A DNA stretch of 64,000 nucleotides, taken from positions 61,479-125,478 of the forward strand of contig JBDHUC010000002.1 in NCBI GenBank assembly GCA_039808985.1, written 5' to 3'. Shown one piece after another: positions 34,609 to 43,483 of this stretch (position 1 is its first letter; each line of letters begins with the position of its first letter). The notes beneath the pieces were generated by a model that ran no database searches, had not been told where the DNA came from, and saw only the letters and a program-made list of their open reading frames with translations. The translations under genes and the position numbers were made by a program. The stretch comes from SXRF01 sp039808985. GTDB taxonomy: Bacteria > Pseudomonadota > Alphaproteobacteria > Rickettsiales > SXRF01.

Positions 34609-36735
34609 TTATTTATACCCAAATAGCTGCAAAAGCAGCTCAAAAGCCAGCCCACGCGGGGTTTGCATAGCGTTTTCTGCTTCCAGGAAGCCACTTATAT
34701 CGTTTTTGGCATGTTCCAAAAGCTCCTGATGCTCGAATAAATCGGTAAATATAAAGCGTGGCAGGCCGCTTTGCCTTGTTCCCAGAAGATCTCCGCCGCC
34801 ACGGATGGCAAGGTCAGCTTCTGCAATACGGAAACCATCTTCGCTTTCGCGTAATATGGATAGGCGCGACTGGGAGGTTTCCCCGGAATTATCAGAGCAA
34901 AGCAATACACAGGCGCTGGGTTTATCGCCGCGCCCTACGCGGCCACGCAACTGGTGAAGTTGCGAAAGCCCAAAACGCTCGGCTTTTTCGATTACTATTA
35001 TGGTCGCATCGCGCACATCAACACCAACCTCAACTACGGTTGTAGCAACCAGCAGGCTTATTTTACCACCCGCGAAAGCGTGCATCACCTCGTCGCGCTC
35101 ATCACTTTTCATCTGCCCATGGACAAGGCCGGCCTTATCACCGAAACGCGCCTTGAATTCAGTATAGCGCGATTTTGCGGCAGCTATGTCATTCTCCGGT
35201 GTGAACCCCAAATCTTTCTGGGCAGAATTATCCTCAATGAGAGGGCATATCCAATAGGCTTTTTCGCCACGCTCAAGGGCAGCCTTAAGCCGTTCCATTA
35301 TTTCATCATAGCGCGAAAGCGGAATAACACGCGTGGTTATAGGCTGGCGATGAGCTGGTTTTTCGGTGAGTTTGGAAGATTCCATATCACCATAAATTGT
35401 CATGGTCAGCGAGCGCGGTATTGGTGTTGCAGTCATATGCAGGACATGCGGTGCATTGCCCTTGGCCGATAGCGCCATACGCTGGTTGACACCAAAACGG
35501 TGCTGCTCATCAATGACAATAAAAGCCAGGTTTGCAAACTCCACCTGCTCCTGGAATAATGCATGAGTTCCAATAACGATGCTTGATTTACCGCTGGCCA
35601 GCGAATCCAGAACCTGCTTTCTTGCGCTGCCTTTTATACGCCCCGATAGCAGGGAAACTGAGATTCCAAGATCTTTAGTAAGTGCTGAAATCACCTCAAA
35701 ATGCTGGTTGGCGACAATTTCGGTGGGAACCATAAGCGCGCATTGCAGCCCCTGCTCCACCACCCTAAGCATGGCAAGCAGCGCCACAATAGTCTTGCCG
35801 CTGCCGACATCGCCTTGCAGGAGCCTTCCCATGCGGTTTCCCGATTTTAAATCATCTGATATTTCTTTCAGCACTTGCCGCTGGCCAGAAGTTAAAGAAT
35901 AAGGCAATTCGTGCAGCAGCATTTCAGTAAGCCTGCCGCTTCCGGTTATAATTTCTCCAGGCTGGTGCTGGCGGTTACGGCGCAGTATCGCAAGGTGCAA
36001 CTGGTTGGCAAGCATTTCATCATAAGCCAGGCGCAGGCGTAGAGGAGAAAGTGGCTGCAACTCTTCCTGAGTTTGTGGGTTATGGGCTGCAACAAGCGAT
36101 TGCTTCCAGCTTTTCCAGTTTTTTTCCGCAAGCATTTCCGGCAAAATCCATTCAGGCAATTCCGGGGTTTTGTCCAGAGTGTCTGTGACCAGTTTATGAA
36201 TTTTTCGGCTGGTAAGGCCAACGGTAAGCGGATAAACTGCTTCTGGCCTTTGCACATCCGCCAGCTTATCGACTGTTGTGATTATATCCGGGTGCGTCAT
36301 CTGCAAACGGTAATCGAATTTTTCCGTACGTCCGCTTATTACGCGCTGTTTTCCAACAGGAAGCGCCTGCTTTATATAATCATCGCGAGGATTAAAAAAC
36401 ACCAGGGCAATCTCCCCGGTTTCATTGGAACAAATTACTTTATAAGGCTTTTTACCATAACGCCGCGCACCCGCAAGTGGTGGCTGGTGGATCTCCACGG
36501 TAACTACGAAAGTTGCAATAACACCATCGGGCGCTTCGGCAAGCGGACAGGTAAACCGCCTGTCCAGCAGGCCAACAGGCAAATGGAACAGCAGATCACG
36601 GATTATCGGCAGCGTTGCGCCGGATATCACAGTAGGCGCTGGAAGAAGGCGGCACAATGCTTCGGACGTGCTGCCCCCTACGCCTTTTACGCGCGTAACT
36701 GCCGAAAAAAGATAATTCAGTATTTCATGGCGCAT
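34609..36735 (-). CDS. recG: ATP-dependent DNA helicase RecG
   Basis: A 708-aa protein of typical length. An N-terminal wedge/OB domain is followed by helicase motifs: LLQGDVGSGKT (Walker A), FIVIDEQHRFG (DExH), LHMTATPIPRSL (III), VATTVVEVGVDV and QLRGRVGRG (V-VI). It reverses stalled replication forks and processes recombination intermediates. In many alphaproteobacteria recG, sdhE and mfd lie together. Here recG is separated from sdhE by a prepilin and a PAS/GGDEF-like gene. Start as given, with good agreement to the family N-terminus (LNYLFSAVTRVKGVG). Confidence 0.96.
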   Translation of the reverse strand: MRHEILNYLFSAVTRVKGVGGSTSEALCRLLPAPTVISGATLPIIRDLLFHLPVGLLDRRFTCPLAEAPDGVIATFVVTVEIHQPPLAGARRYGKKPYKVICSNETGEIALVFFNPRDDYIKQALPVGKQRVISGRTEKFDYRLQMTHPDIITTVDKLADVQRPEAVYPLTVGLTSRKIHKLVTDTLDKTPELPEWILPEMLAEKNWKSWKQSLVAAHNPQTQEELQPLSPLRLRLAYDEMLANQLHLAILRRNRQHQPGEIITGSGRLTEMLLHELPYSLTSGQRQVLKEISDDLKSGNRMGRLLQGDVGSGKTIVALLAMLRVVEQGLQCALMVPTEIVANQHFEVISALTKDLGISVSLLSGRIKGSARKQVLDSLASGKSSIVIGTHALFQEQVEFANLAFIVIDEQHRFGVNQRMALSAKGNAPHVLHMTATPIPRSLTMTIYGDMESSKLTEKPAHRQPITTRVIPLSRYDEIMERLKAALERGEKAYWICPLIEDNSAQKDLGFTPENDIAAAKSRYTEFKARFGDKAGLVHGQMKSDERDEVMHAFAGGKISLLVATTVVEVGVDVRDATIIVIEKAERFGLSQLHQLRGRVGRGDKPSACVLLCSDNSGETSQSRLSILRESEDGFRIAEADLAIRGGGDLLGTRQSGLPRFIFTDLFEHQELLEHAKNDISGFLEAENAMQTPRGLAFELLLQLFGYK

Positions 36736-36828
36736 GACCAGAGATTAACGCTATTGTAAATATAAATCACTGGATAAATTTTCATTATTAATTTATTCTG
36801 CCAAAAATAATTTATTCAAAGTTATTAT

Positions 36829-37761
36829 ATGATCAAAAATTTCCAGAATCTGCACTCCTATAAAAATTCACATAAGAAATGCAACGGTGTTACGCTGCTA
36901 GAGCTGGCTATAGTTATTATAGTTATTGGGCTTATAATAGGCGGGGTAATTGTTGGCAACGACCTTATCAAGGCATCAAGGCTGCGTTCAATTATTTCCA
37001 GCGTAGAGAGATATAATGCTGCGGTAAGCGCCTTTGAAAATAAATATAGCTGTATTCCTGGAGATTGCAAAAAGGCTACCAGTTTTTTTAGTGCCAATCA
37101 GGATTGTGCAGGGGCAACCGGAACACATACCAATCTTACAACCTGCAATGGCGATGGTGATGGCCTTGTAACCCTTACCAATCCCAGCGACCCTCCTGGT
37201 GCCAACTCATGGTATTACGATGAAACCGTATTATTCTGGCAGCAATTATCCATATCCGGTTTAATTGAAGGTAGCTATTCAGGAAAAATGGATGCTACTA
37301 ATTATGTGATCACTGGAAATAATGTGCCAAAAACAGATATTAAAAACGCCTGCTTATCTGTAAACTCATCCGGGTATTTAAGCGCTGATGCGGCGACAAA
37401 GCTTCCATATAATGATACGCTGCAAGTTCCTTTCGACCGGGGAAATATGTTCGTTATTGGAAACCCTAAACTTGCCAACGGCACAGGTGCTGCCAGCAAT
37501 TCCTGTATCGGGGGGCTGCGTTCATTGCCTGCAATTTCTGCATATAATATTGATATTAAAATTGATGATGGAAGGCCATTTGCAGGCTCTGTACAATCTA
37601 TGATGCAGCTTGACGGCGGATTATGGAATTATAGCGGCAATAGCAATCCCGGTTGCACCAACCAGAATGCGGCGCCTGATGTTTATGCAACAACCTGGTC
37701 AGAATATGATATTTTAATTGAGAAAGCCGCATGCCAGCTATTCTTCAAAGCCACATTCTAA
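36829..37761 (+). CDS. Type IV prepilin-like protein
   Basis: A 310-aa protein. A hydrophilic leader ends in NG, followed by VTLLELAIVIIVIGLIIGGVIVG, a prepilin peptidase site (cleavage after Gly, Glu at +5) plus the hydrophobic assembly helix (written here in blocks: VTLLELAIVI, then VIGLIIGGVIVG). The rest is a globular domain with a Cys pair early (YSCIPGDCKKA) and GDGDGLVT, which resembles a calcium-binding loop. It could be a minor pilin or a type II secretion pseudopilin. It is divergent from recG, with no other type IV pilus gene in the window. Confidence 0.82.
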   Translation: MIKNFQNLHSYKNSHKKCNGVTLLELAIVIIVIGLIIGGVIVGNDLIKASRLRSIISSVERYNAAVSAFENKYSCIPGDCKKATSFFSANQDCAGATGTHTNLTTCNGDGDGLVTLTNPSDPPGANSWYYDETVLFWQQLSISGLIEGSYSGKMDATNYVITGNNVPKTDIKNACLSVNSSGYLSADAATKLPYNDTLQVPFDRGNMFVIGNPKLANGTGAASNSCIGGLRSLPAISAYNIDIKIDDGRPFAGSVQSMMQLDGGLWNYSGNSNPGCTNQNAAPDVYATTWSEYDILIEKAACQLFFKATF

Positions 37762-37783
37762 TCCTGTTTCAATATAGAAATGA

Positions 37784-38692
37784 TTATAGTGAAACGTCTA
37801 GCAGGGTGTTAGTTACATCACCATGAAGCTTATCGAGTGCGGATTCGCATTTACCAAGCTCGTCATTTTCCTTGCTATTGCCTGAAATACCACAGAATCC
37901 GATACTAACTGTAAGCCCTATCGGCCTCTTATTTTCCCCGACATACGGATTAGACGCTATCTGCCAGCGCAGGCGATTAAGAACCAGGCGCTCAGAACCA
38001 TTATTTATATCAACCAGCAAAACTCCTATACGGCCATCACTGACTATTCCAATAGCATCATCGGGACGCAAACTACGCTTAGCCACCGAAACTATATATC
38101 TGGCCATATCATTGCATACTTCCCTGCCGTTTTGCGAAAGAAGCTTGTCATAGCCGTCAATCTGCACCACAGCGAAGCAGGAAAGCATGTCGCTATTATT
38201 CATATGGTGCTTCATAATCTCAATATCTTTAACAAGGGAATTCCTGCCTAGAAGCGAGGTTTCGGGATCGAGTGATTCATGTCCCATGAAATTATCCTTG
38301 ATAACTTTCCGTAGCGCTTCATTCCTTCGCATAACCGGAGCATCATGCAACACAATGGAAAAATAGGAGTTACCGCCGCTTGATTCTATGCGGTATATTT
38401 TTATCCGGTAAGCGCGTTCATTACCATTTTTCCCAATTATGCTGAAGCTTTGTACTTTTGAAAGTACCGAGCCAACATCATTAGTATCATTTTCAAAATC
38501 CACATATTCATTAAGCAGGTCGGTTATACGCTGCGGAAGGAGGGTAGATATCGGTTTATCGGCCAGTTCGTAGGAGCCATAGCCCAGAAGCTCGCTGGCG
38601 GGAAAATTTATTTCACTTATTGTTACAGATTCCGCTTTGTTATTCTGGCAAATTGTAAGGACAGCATCATTATTGCGGTATTCAATTGACAT
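37784..38692 (-). CDS. PAS-like protein with degenerate GGDEF domain
   Basis: Start placed at ATG 38692; the frame runs to 38773 without a ribosome-binding site. The product is about 302 aa. The N-terminal half has a PAS-like pattern (NFPASELLGYGSYELADKPISTLLPQ). The C-terminal half has the GGDEF fold pattern (DPETSLLGRNSLVKDIE, FAVVQIDGYDKLLSQNGREVCNDM, LTVSIGFCGI). The active-site signature is replaced by SDGRIGVLL, so diguanylate cyclase activity is unlikely. It may bind a nucleotide or a partner instead. It lies between the prepilin and sdhE. Confidence 0.75.
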   Translation of the reverse strand: MSIEYRNNDAVLTICQNNKAESVTISEINFPASELLGYGSYELADKPISTLLPQRITDLLNEYVDFENDTNDVGSVLSKVQSFSIIGKNGNERAYRIKIYRIESSGGNSYFSIVLHDAPVMRRNEALRKVIKDNFMGHESLDPETSLLGRNSLVKDIEIMKHHMNNSDMLSCFAVVQIDGYDKLLSQNGREVCNDMARYIVSVAKRSLRPDDAIGIVSDGRIGVLLVDINNGSERLVLNRLRWQIASNPYVGENKRPIGLTVSIGFCGISGNSKENDELGKCESALDKLHGDVTNTLLDVSL

Positions 38693-38792
38693 ATCGGGAA
38701 ACCTTGCTCTTATATATTTTAATCTATTATTGTAGCCCTTTAATGTGAAAAAAGTATTAACATAAAAAAGCATTTATATACAAAGAGTAAGC

Positions 38793-39050
38793 ATGGAAAA
38801 TGATGTACGCATAAAACGCCTGCGCTACCGAAGCTGGCATAGGGGCTGGAAAGAAACAGACCTGGTGCTTGGCCATTTTGCCGATGAAAACCTCGACAAA
38901 ATGGATGCTCGAACAATTGACGTTTATGAAAAACTCCTTGATGAAAATGACGCCGATATATGGGATTGGCTGGTAGGCAAACTGCCGCCTAAAGACGCTG
39001 ATTATGCTCCGATCCTTGAAGCGCTGAAAGCGTACAGCCAGCATACTTGA
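38793..39050 (+). CDS. sdhE: Succinate dehydrogenase assembly factor SdhE
   Basis: An 85-aa protein of the SdhE/Sdh5 family: KRLRYRSWHRGWKETDLVLGHFAD contains the RGxxE flavinylation motif, here written as blocks RSWHRGWKE and LVLGHF. The C-terminal half has the family's YEKLLDENDADIWDWL. SdhE promotes covalent FAD attachment to SdhA. It lies upstream of a Phd-VapC pair and mfd, which retains part of the alphaproteobacterial recG-sdhE-mfd arrangement. Confidence 0.93.
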   Translation: MENDVRIKRLRYRSWHRGWKETDLVLGHFADENLDKMDARTIDVYEKLLDENDADIWDWLVGKLPPKDADYAPILEALKAYSQHT

Positions 39051-39104
39051 CCAACTTAGCTAACAATGTTATTATGGCCCAGGTAACATAAAAGTGAGGC
39101 TCAG

Positions 39105-39335
39105 GTGCTTAATTTTAACATACATGAGGCTAAAACCAACTTATCCAACCTGATTCAAAAAGTTGAAGCCGGAGAGGATGTTGTTATCATGCGCGCAGGG
39201 AAACCTGTGGCCAGACTCACCCCATATAAAAAATCCGAGCCGCGTAAACTGGGCATTTTTAAGGACAAAATTAACATTCCAGAAGATTTTGACAAGCCTA
39301 TGCCAGATGAATGGTTTGGGCTTGGTGATGAGTAA
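39105..39335 (+). CDS. Phd/YefM-family antitoxin
   Basis: A GTG start at 39105 after a GAGG site. The product is 76 aa. It has the Phd fold: FNIHEAKTNLSNLIQKVEAGEDVVIMRAGKPVARLTPY, a DNA-binding N-terminal domain. The C-terminal tail (FDKPMPDEWFGLGDE) would enter the toxin groove. The antitoxin stop is 5 bp before the toxin start. It should repress its own promoter upstream. Confidence 0.9.
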   Translation: MLNFNIHEAKTNLSNLIQKVEAGEDVVIMRAGKPVARLTPYKKSEPRKLGIFKDKINIPEDFDKPMPDEWFGLGDE

Positions 39336-39340
39336 TTTAA

Positions 39341-39718
39341 GTGAGGTATTTACTTGATACCCATGTTTTGCTGTGGGCGGCTGTTTCAGACAAAAAATTG
39401 CCGGATCATGTGATTGATATACTGGAAAACACTGATATTGATGTTTACTATAGTGTTGTATGTGCTTGGGAATTAGCTATAAAAGAAGCAAAAGGAAGGA
39501 TAAAACTACCGGGTAATTTTTTTACGGAGCTTCCAAAGCTTGGGTTTAATTGCCTTGGCATTAAAGAATCATATATACATACGCTAATAAAAATGCCACT
39601 TACGCATTCAGACCCATTTGACAGGATGCTTGCGGCGCAGGCACAGGCTGAAAATATGACTTTAATAACCTGTGATAAAAAAATTCTCGAATATCCAATC
39701 AAAATACTGGTTATTTGA
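39341..39718 (+). CDS. VapC-like PIN-domain toxin
   Basis: A GTG start at 39341. The product is 125 aa with the PIN-domain acidic residues: Asp in YLLDTHVLLW, Glu in CAWELAIKEA, Asp in SDPFDRMLAAQA and Asp in LITCDKKI. It is a predicted RNase that would cut tRNA or rRNA. It pairs with the upstream Phd antitoxin and lies just before mfd. Confidence 0.92.
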   Translation: MRYLLDTHVLLWAAVSDKKLPDHVIDILENTDIDVYYSVVCAWELAIKEAKGRIKLPGNFFTELPKLGFNCLGIKESYIHTLIKMPLTHSDPFDRMLAAQAQAENMTLITCDKKILEYPIKILVI

Positions 39719-39757
39719 TTATTGTTAAACGGGTATAGTTACTGTTATAAGCTAGCC

Positions 39758-42700
39758 ATGAATCCAACAATTTCAGCAAAATTAACTGGTATACCATCCA
39801 GCGCGCAGGCTTTAGCGCTTGCAAGGCTCATCCTTGGCAATATTCCGCCGCTGCCTGCGCCAGCCAGCATACTGCATATTGCAACCAGCGACCGGGCTCT
39901 AGAATCATTACAACAGGCGCTTTTGTTTTTTGCGCCTGATGTCGAAATCATAACTTTCCCGGCGTGGGACTGCATGCCTTATGACCGTTCATCCCCACAG
40001 CCAGTTATAATGGCAGCAAGGATGCAGGCATTAGCGCGGCTATCGTCATTGCGAGGCAATAACAAGCCATTTATTATACTGACCACTGCCAGCGCAATCT
40101 TACAAAAACTCCCGCCGGAAGACATAATAAGGAAAACGGTTTTTTTAATAAAACGCGGAGAGAAATTAAAACTGGATGCGCTTACCGAATATCTTACCCA
40201 GCAAGGATACCGGCGCACAGGAAAAGCTATGGAACCTGGTGAATTCGCCATGCGCGGCGGCATTATTGATATAATCCCCTCTGGTGCAAGTGAAGGGGTG
40301 CGAATCGACCTGTTTGGCGATGAGGTGGAAAGCATGAAGCCTTTTGACCCTATGACACAGCTAAGCGGCGGCGCAATTGATAAGTTGAATTTATATCCTA
40401 TAAGCGAGGTTTTGCTTACTGAAGAAAATATCGCCCGTTTCCGCAGTGGATACCGCGATTTATTTGGCGCAGTCAGTAAGGAAGACCCGTTATATGAGGC
40501 AATTTCCAAAGGAATTTCCTACCCCGGCATGGAGCATTGGCTGCCGTTATTTTATGAACGAGCCGAAACGCTTATGGATTACTGCGAAAACTCGCTGCTT
40601 ACTTTTGATGGTGAGGTGGAAAGTTCGATAAGCGAACGGCAGGAAGCAATACTTGATTATTATGAGGCCAGGAAAACGGCAACCGGAACAGGGTCGAAAA
40701 AAAATAGCTTTGTCGGCGGCAGCGTTTACCACCCCATACCCGCCGATAGTTTTTTTATCATGAAAGACGCATGGGCGAAAATCCTCGCAAGCCACAACAA
40801 CCTGTCTTTCAGCCCATTTAGTGAAAGCGGCGGCGGCAACGAAATATCGCTAGGGTTTCGCCCTACCCTGCGCTTCATGCAGGGACAGGCTGACAACACC
40901 CCGTTTTCTCAATTAAAGACTCAGGCCGAAAAAGGCAAACCGATCATACTGGCCTGCTTTACCCAAGGCTCACGCGAACGCCTGCAGGTTTTACTCATGG
41001 AACATGGGTTCCATAATATCCGCATTGAAAGGTGGCAAGAGAGCAAAAACGTAAAAGGAAAAACCGTTGGGCTCGCGGTCCTGCCGCTTGAGCATGGTTT
41101 TGAAACCGAAGATTTTTTCATATTCAGCGAACAGGATGTGCTGGGTGAACGAATAACCCGCGCAGCGAAAAAGAAACGCTCATCAGAAGTATTTTTGCAA
41201 GAGGCATCCAACTTTGCAGATGGCGATCTGGTGGTGCATAAAGACCATGGGATTGGCCGCTTCGAGGGCCTGGTTGCGGTTACTGTTTCCGGTGCATCGC
41301 ATGACTGCCTGAAGCTGGTCTATGCTGATGGCGACAAATTATTTGTACCGGTTGAAAACATAGAAATGGTATCGCGCTTCGGGTTGGAAGAAGATAATGC
41401 GCAGCTTGATAAGCTGGGCGGCGCATCATGGCAGAACCGTAAGGCGCGGTTGAAGCAACGCATAAAAATAGCGGCAACAGCGCTGCTTAAAACCGCAGCC
41501 GAGAGGCTTATAAAAAAAGGCTCTATAGTTGAGGCTCCGCAGCTTACCTATGATGAGTTCTGCGCCCGTTTCCCATATGTCGAAACTGATGACCAGGAAC
41601 GCGCTATAAGGGACGTAATGGATGATCTAAGCTCAGGAAAACCAATGGACAGGCTGGTTTGCGGCGATGTCGGGTTCGGCAAAACCGAAGTTGCGATGCG
41701 CGCCGCCTTTGCGGTTGCTATGCAAGGAAATGAGGAAATTAGGAAATGGAGAAATGAAGAAAACATAAATTCATCAACTCCCCAATTCCCCAATTCTTCA
41801 ATTCCTTCTTTTCAGGTCGCTCTCGTATGCCCGACCACTCTCCTTGCCAGGCAGCATTACAGGAACTTCCGTGAGAGATTTTCCGGATTTCCGGTAACAG
41901 TGCGGCAATTATCGCGCATGGTTACTGCGAAAGAGCAAAAAGACACTAAGGAAAAGCTTAAAAACGGCGAAGTTAATATCGTAATCGGCACACATGCATT
42001 GCTGGCTAAAAACATAGAATTCAAACGGCTTGGGCTGGTTATAGTTGATGAAGAACAGCATTTCGGTGTGGGGCAGAAGGAAAAGCTCAAGGAGCTTAAG
42101 TCTGATGTGCATGTACTGACTTTATCGGCAACGCCAATACCGCGCACACTGCAAATGTCGCTTACCGGGGTGCGCGACTTAAGCCTTATAACCACGCCAC
42201 CAATTGACCGGCTTGCAGTTCGCTCGTTCGTTATCCCTTTTGACCCTGTGGTTATCCGTGAAGCGATGCTCAGGGAACTGCACCGCGGCGGAAAATGCTT
42301 CGTGGTGACACCGCGCATAAAAGACATTGCCGATTTGAAATGGCAGATAGCAGAACTGGTACCGGAAGCAAAAATCGTAGTGGCGCATGGTGGGCTGGCG
42401 GCCACTGAGCTTGACAGCGTAATGAATGATTTTTATGACGGAAAATATGATGTGCTGCTGTCAACGGCGATTATCGAATCGGGACTTGATATACCAACTG
42501 CCAACACCATGATAATACATAATGCGCATTTGTTCGGGCTGGCACAGCTATACCAGATGCGTGGGCGGGTTGGACGCGGAAAAACAAGGGCCTATGCCTA
42601 TTTCCTGCTTCCGAACAAACAGCTAAGCAAGAATGCAACCAAACGGCTGGAGGTTATGCAGACGCTCGATACCCTTGGCGCAGGCTTTACCCTTGCCAGC

Positions 42701-43339
42701 CACGACATGGACATACGCGGATTCGGAAATCTGGTTGGCGAAGAGCAATCTGGGCATATACGCGAGGTTGGCATCGAGCTTTACCAGCAGATGCTGGAGG
42801 AAGCTGTGGCCGCTATAAAATCCTGCGGGGAGAGAAGCGACAACGCAGGATCGGCAAGAGAAGCTGTGCAGCCTGTTGGCTCACAGGATTCAGAGTTTTC
42901 GCCAACAATAAATCTCGGTATCTCAGTCCTTATTCCCGAAAGCTATGTCGAAGACCTGCAATTGCGCCTTGGGCTATACCGCCGGGTCGCGCAGATGGAT
43001 AGTGAAGATGAAATAAATGGCTTTGCTGCCGAACTGGTAGACCGTTTCGGGGAAATGCCACAGGAGGTGGCTCATCTTATCACTATTTTGAATTTAAAAC
43101 TTCTTTGCCGAAAGGCTAATATTGAACGCATTGATGCCGGACCAAAGGGTGCGGTTATAGCCTTCCGCAACAATTATTTTGCCAGGCCGGAAGCGCTTAT
43201 TTCCCATATAAACCGCCATCCACGCCGCTTAAAGCTCCGCCCCGACCAGAAGCTGCTATTTACCCATGAATGGAAGGATGCTGATGATAAAATATCTTCG
43301 GTTAAAAAGCTGCTTATGGAGTTAATTGGGTTATCGTAG
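39758..43339 (+). CDS. mfd: Transcription-repair coupling factor Mfd, with repeat-derived insertions
   Basis: Start at ATG 39758, matching the family N-terminus. The product is 1193 aa. UvrB-like domains come first (WDCMPYDRSSP, RRTGKAMEPGEFAMRGGIIDI). The RNA-polymerase-interaction domain follows (GDLVVHKDHGIGRFEGL). The helicase motifs are VCGDVGFGKTEVAMRAA, IVDEEQHFGVGQKEKLK and QLYQMRGRVGRG. A C-terminal TRCF domain is present. It removes stalled RNA polymerase and recruits UvrA. Two insertions interrupt the family alignment: about 30 residues coded by 41724-41811 just before FQVALVCPTTLLA, and about 25 residues coded by 42820-42889 (a hairpin element) in the C-terminal part. Both keep the frame. 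Confidence 0.95.
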   Translation: MNPTISAKLTGIPSSAQALALARLILGNIPPLPAPASILHIATSDRALESLQQALLFFAPDVEIITFPAWDCMPYDRSSPQPVIMAARMQALARLSSLRGNNKPFIILTTASAILQKLPPEDIIRKTVFLIKRGEKLKLDALTEYLTQQGYRRTGKAMEPGEFAMRGGIIDIIPSGASEGVRIDLFGDEVESMKPFDPMTQLSGGAIDKLNLYPISEVLLTEENIARFRSGYRDLFGAVSKEDPLYEAISKGISYPGMEHWLPLFYERAETLMDYCENSLLTFDGEVESSISERQEAILDYYEARKTATGTGSKKNSFVGGSVYHPIPADSFFIMKDAWAKILASHNNLSFSPFSESGGGNEISLGFRPTLRFMQGQADNTPFSQLKTQAEKGKPIILACFTQGSRERLQVLLMEHGFHNIRIERWQESKNVKGKTVGLAVLPLEHGFETEDFFIFSEQDVLGERITRAAKKKRSSEVFLQEASNFADGDLVVHKDHGIGRFEGLVAVTVSGASHDCLKLVYADGDKLFVPVENIEMVSRFGLEEDNAQLDKLGGASWQNRKARLKQRIKIAATALLKTAAERLIKKGSIVEAPQLTYDEFCARFPYVETDDQERAIRDVMDDLSSGKPMDRLVCGDVGFGKTEVAMRAAFAVAMQGNEEIRKWRNEENINSSTPQFPNSSIPSFQVALVCPTTLLARQHYRNFRERFSGFPVTVRQLSRMVTAKEQKDTKEKLKNGEVNIVIGTHALLAKNIEFKRLGLVIVDEEQHFGVGQKEKLKELKSDVHVLTLSATPIPRTLQMSLTGVRDLSLITTPPIDRLAVRSFVIPFDPVVIREAMLRELHRGGKCFVVTPRIKDIADLKWQIAELVPEAKIVVAHGGLAATELDSVMNDFYDGKYDVLLSTAIIESGLDIPTANTMIIHNAHLFGLAQLYQMRGRVGRGKTRAYAYFLLPNKQLSKNATKRLEVMQTLDTLGAGFTLASHDMDIRGFGNLVGEEQSGHIREVGIELYQQMLEEAVAAIKSCGERSDNAGSAREAVQPVGSQDSEFSPTINLGISVLIPESYVEDLQLRLGLYRRVAQMDSEDEINGFAAELVDRFGEMPQEVAHLITILNLKLLCRKANIERIDAGPKGAVIAFRNNYFARPEALISHINRHPRRLKLRPDQKLLFTHEWKDADDKISSVKKLLMELIGLS
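41724..41811. repeat. Purine/pyrimidine-biased insertion in mfd
   Basis: The left half is built of GGAAAT/GGAAAT-like purine-rich units (AAGGAAATGAGGAAATTAGG), and the right half of pyrimidine-rich CCCCAATTCC and TTCAATTCC units. The halves are imperfect inverse complements, so a long weak hairpin can form. It adds about 30 residues (EEIRKWRNEENINSS and onward) immediately before the conserved FQVALVCPTTLLARQH block. It is not related to the ATCCTG hairpins. Confidence 0.65.
42820..42889. repeat. Palindromic element in frame within mfd
   Basis: The element is bounded by ATCCTGCG and CACAGGAT, with an internal CGCAGGAT and the arm pair CAGCCTGTTGGCT. It encodes SCGERSDNAGSAREAVQPVGSQD. Its frame and direction are the same as in valS and alaS, where the core is DPAQPKGSQDD. 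The insertion lies between the helicase and TRCF domains, a tolerant linker. Confidence 0.85.
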
Positions 43340-43483
43340 CATTAGAGAATTTTCCATTTAATCGTGCGTGTTGTTATCCTTCGTCTCATGTACTATTGCA
43401 CACTTCGCCTCGGATGCCTAACGCACAACTAAAGCGAAAACGCTCTAGCCTATTGCATGAGATCCTGCGCTGATGACGGAAAC
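43340..43483. repeat. Convergent intergenic region with a long imperfect inverted repeat
   Basis: Between the ends of mfd and kdpD, GTGCGTGTTGTTATCCTTCGTC (in two blocks, GTGCGTGTTG and ATCCTTCGTC) pairs imperfectly with CTTCGCCTCGGAT and CTAACGCAC downstream. GAGATCCTGCGC near 43458 is half of an ATCCTG-type unit. It could act as a bidirectional terminator for the two convergent genes or be a degenerate mobile repeat. Confidence 0.4.

Noticed and set aside
39105..39757. Phd-VapC as part of the sdhE-mfd operon function
   Set aside because: The pair is a self-contained module with its own start signals; its place there looks like insertion rather than a functional link.
42820..42889. Frameshift or assembly error in mfd
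   Set aside because: The extra residues match a repeat also found in frame in valS and alaS, and the flanking domains stay in frame.
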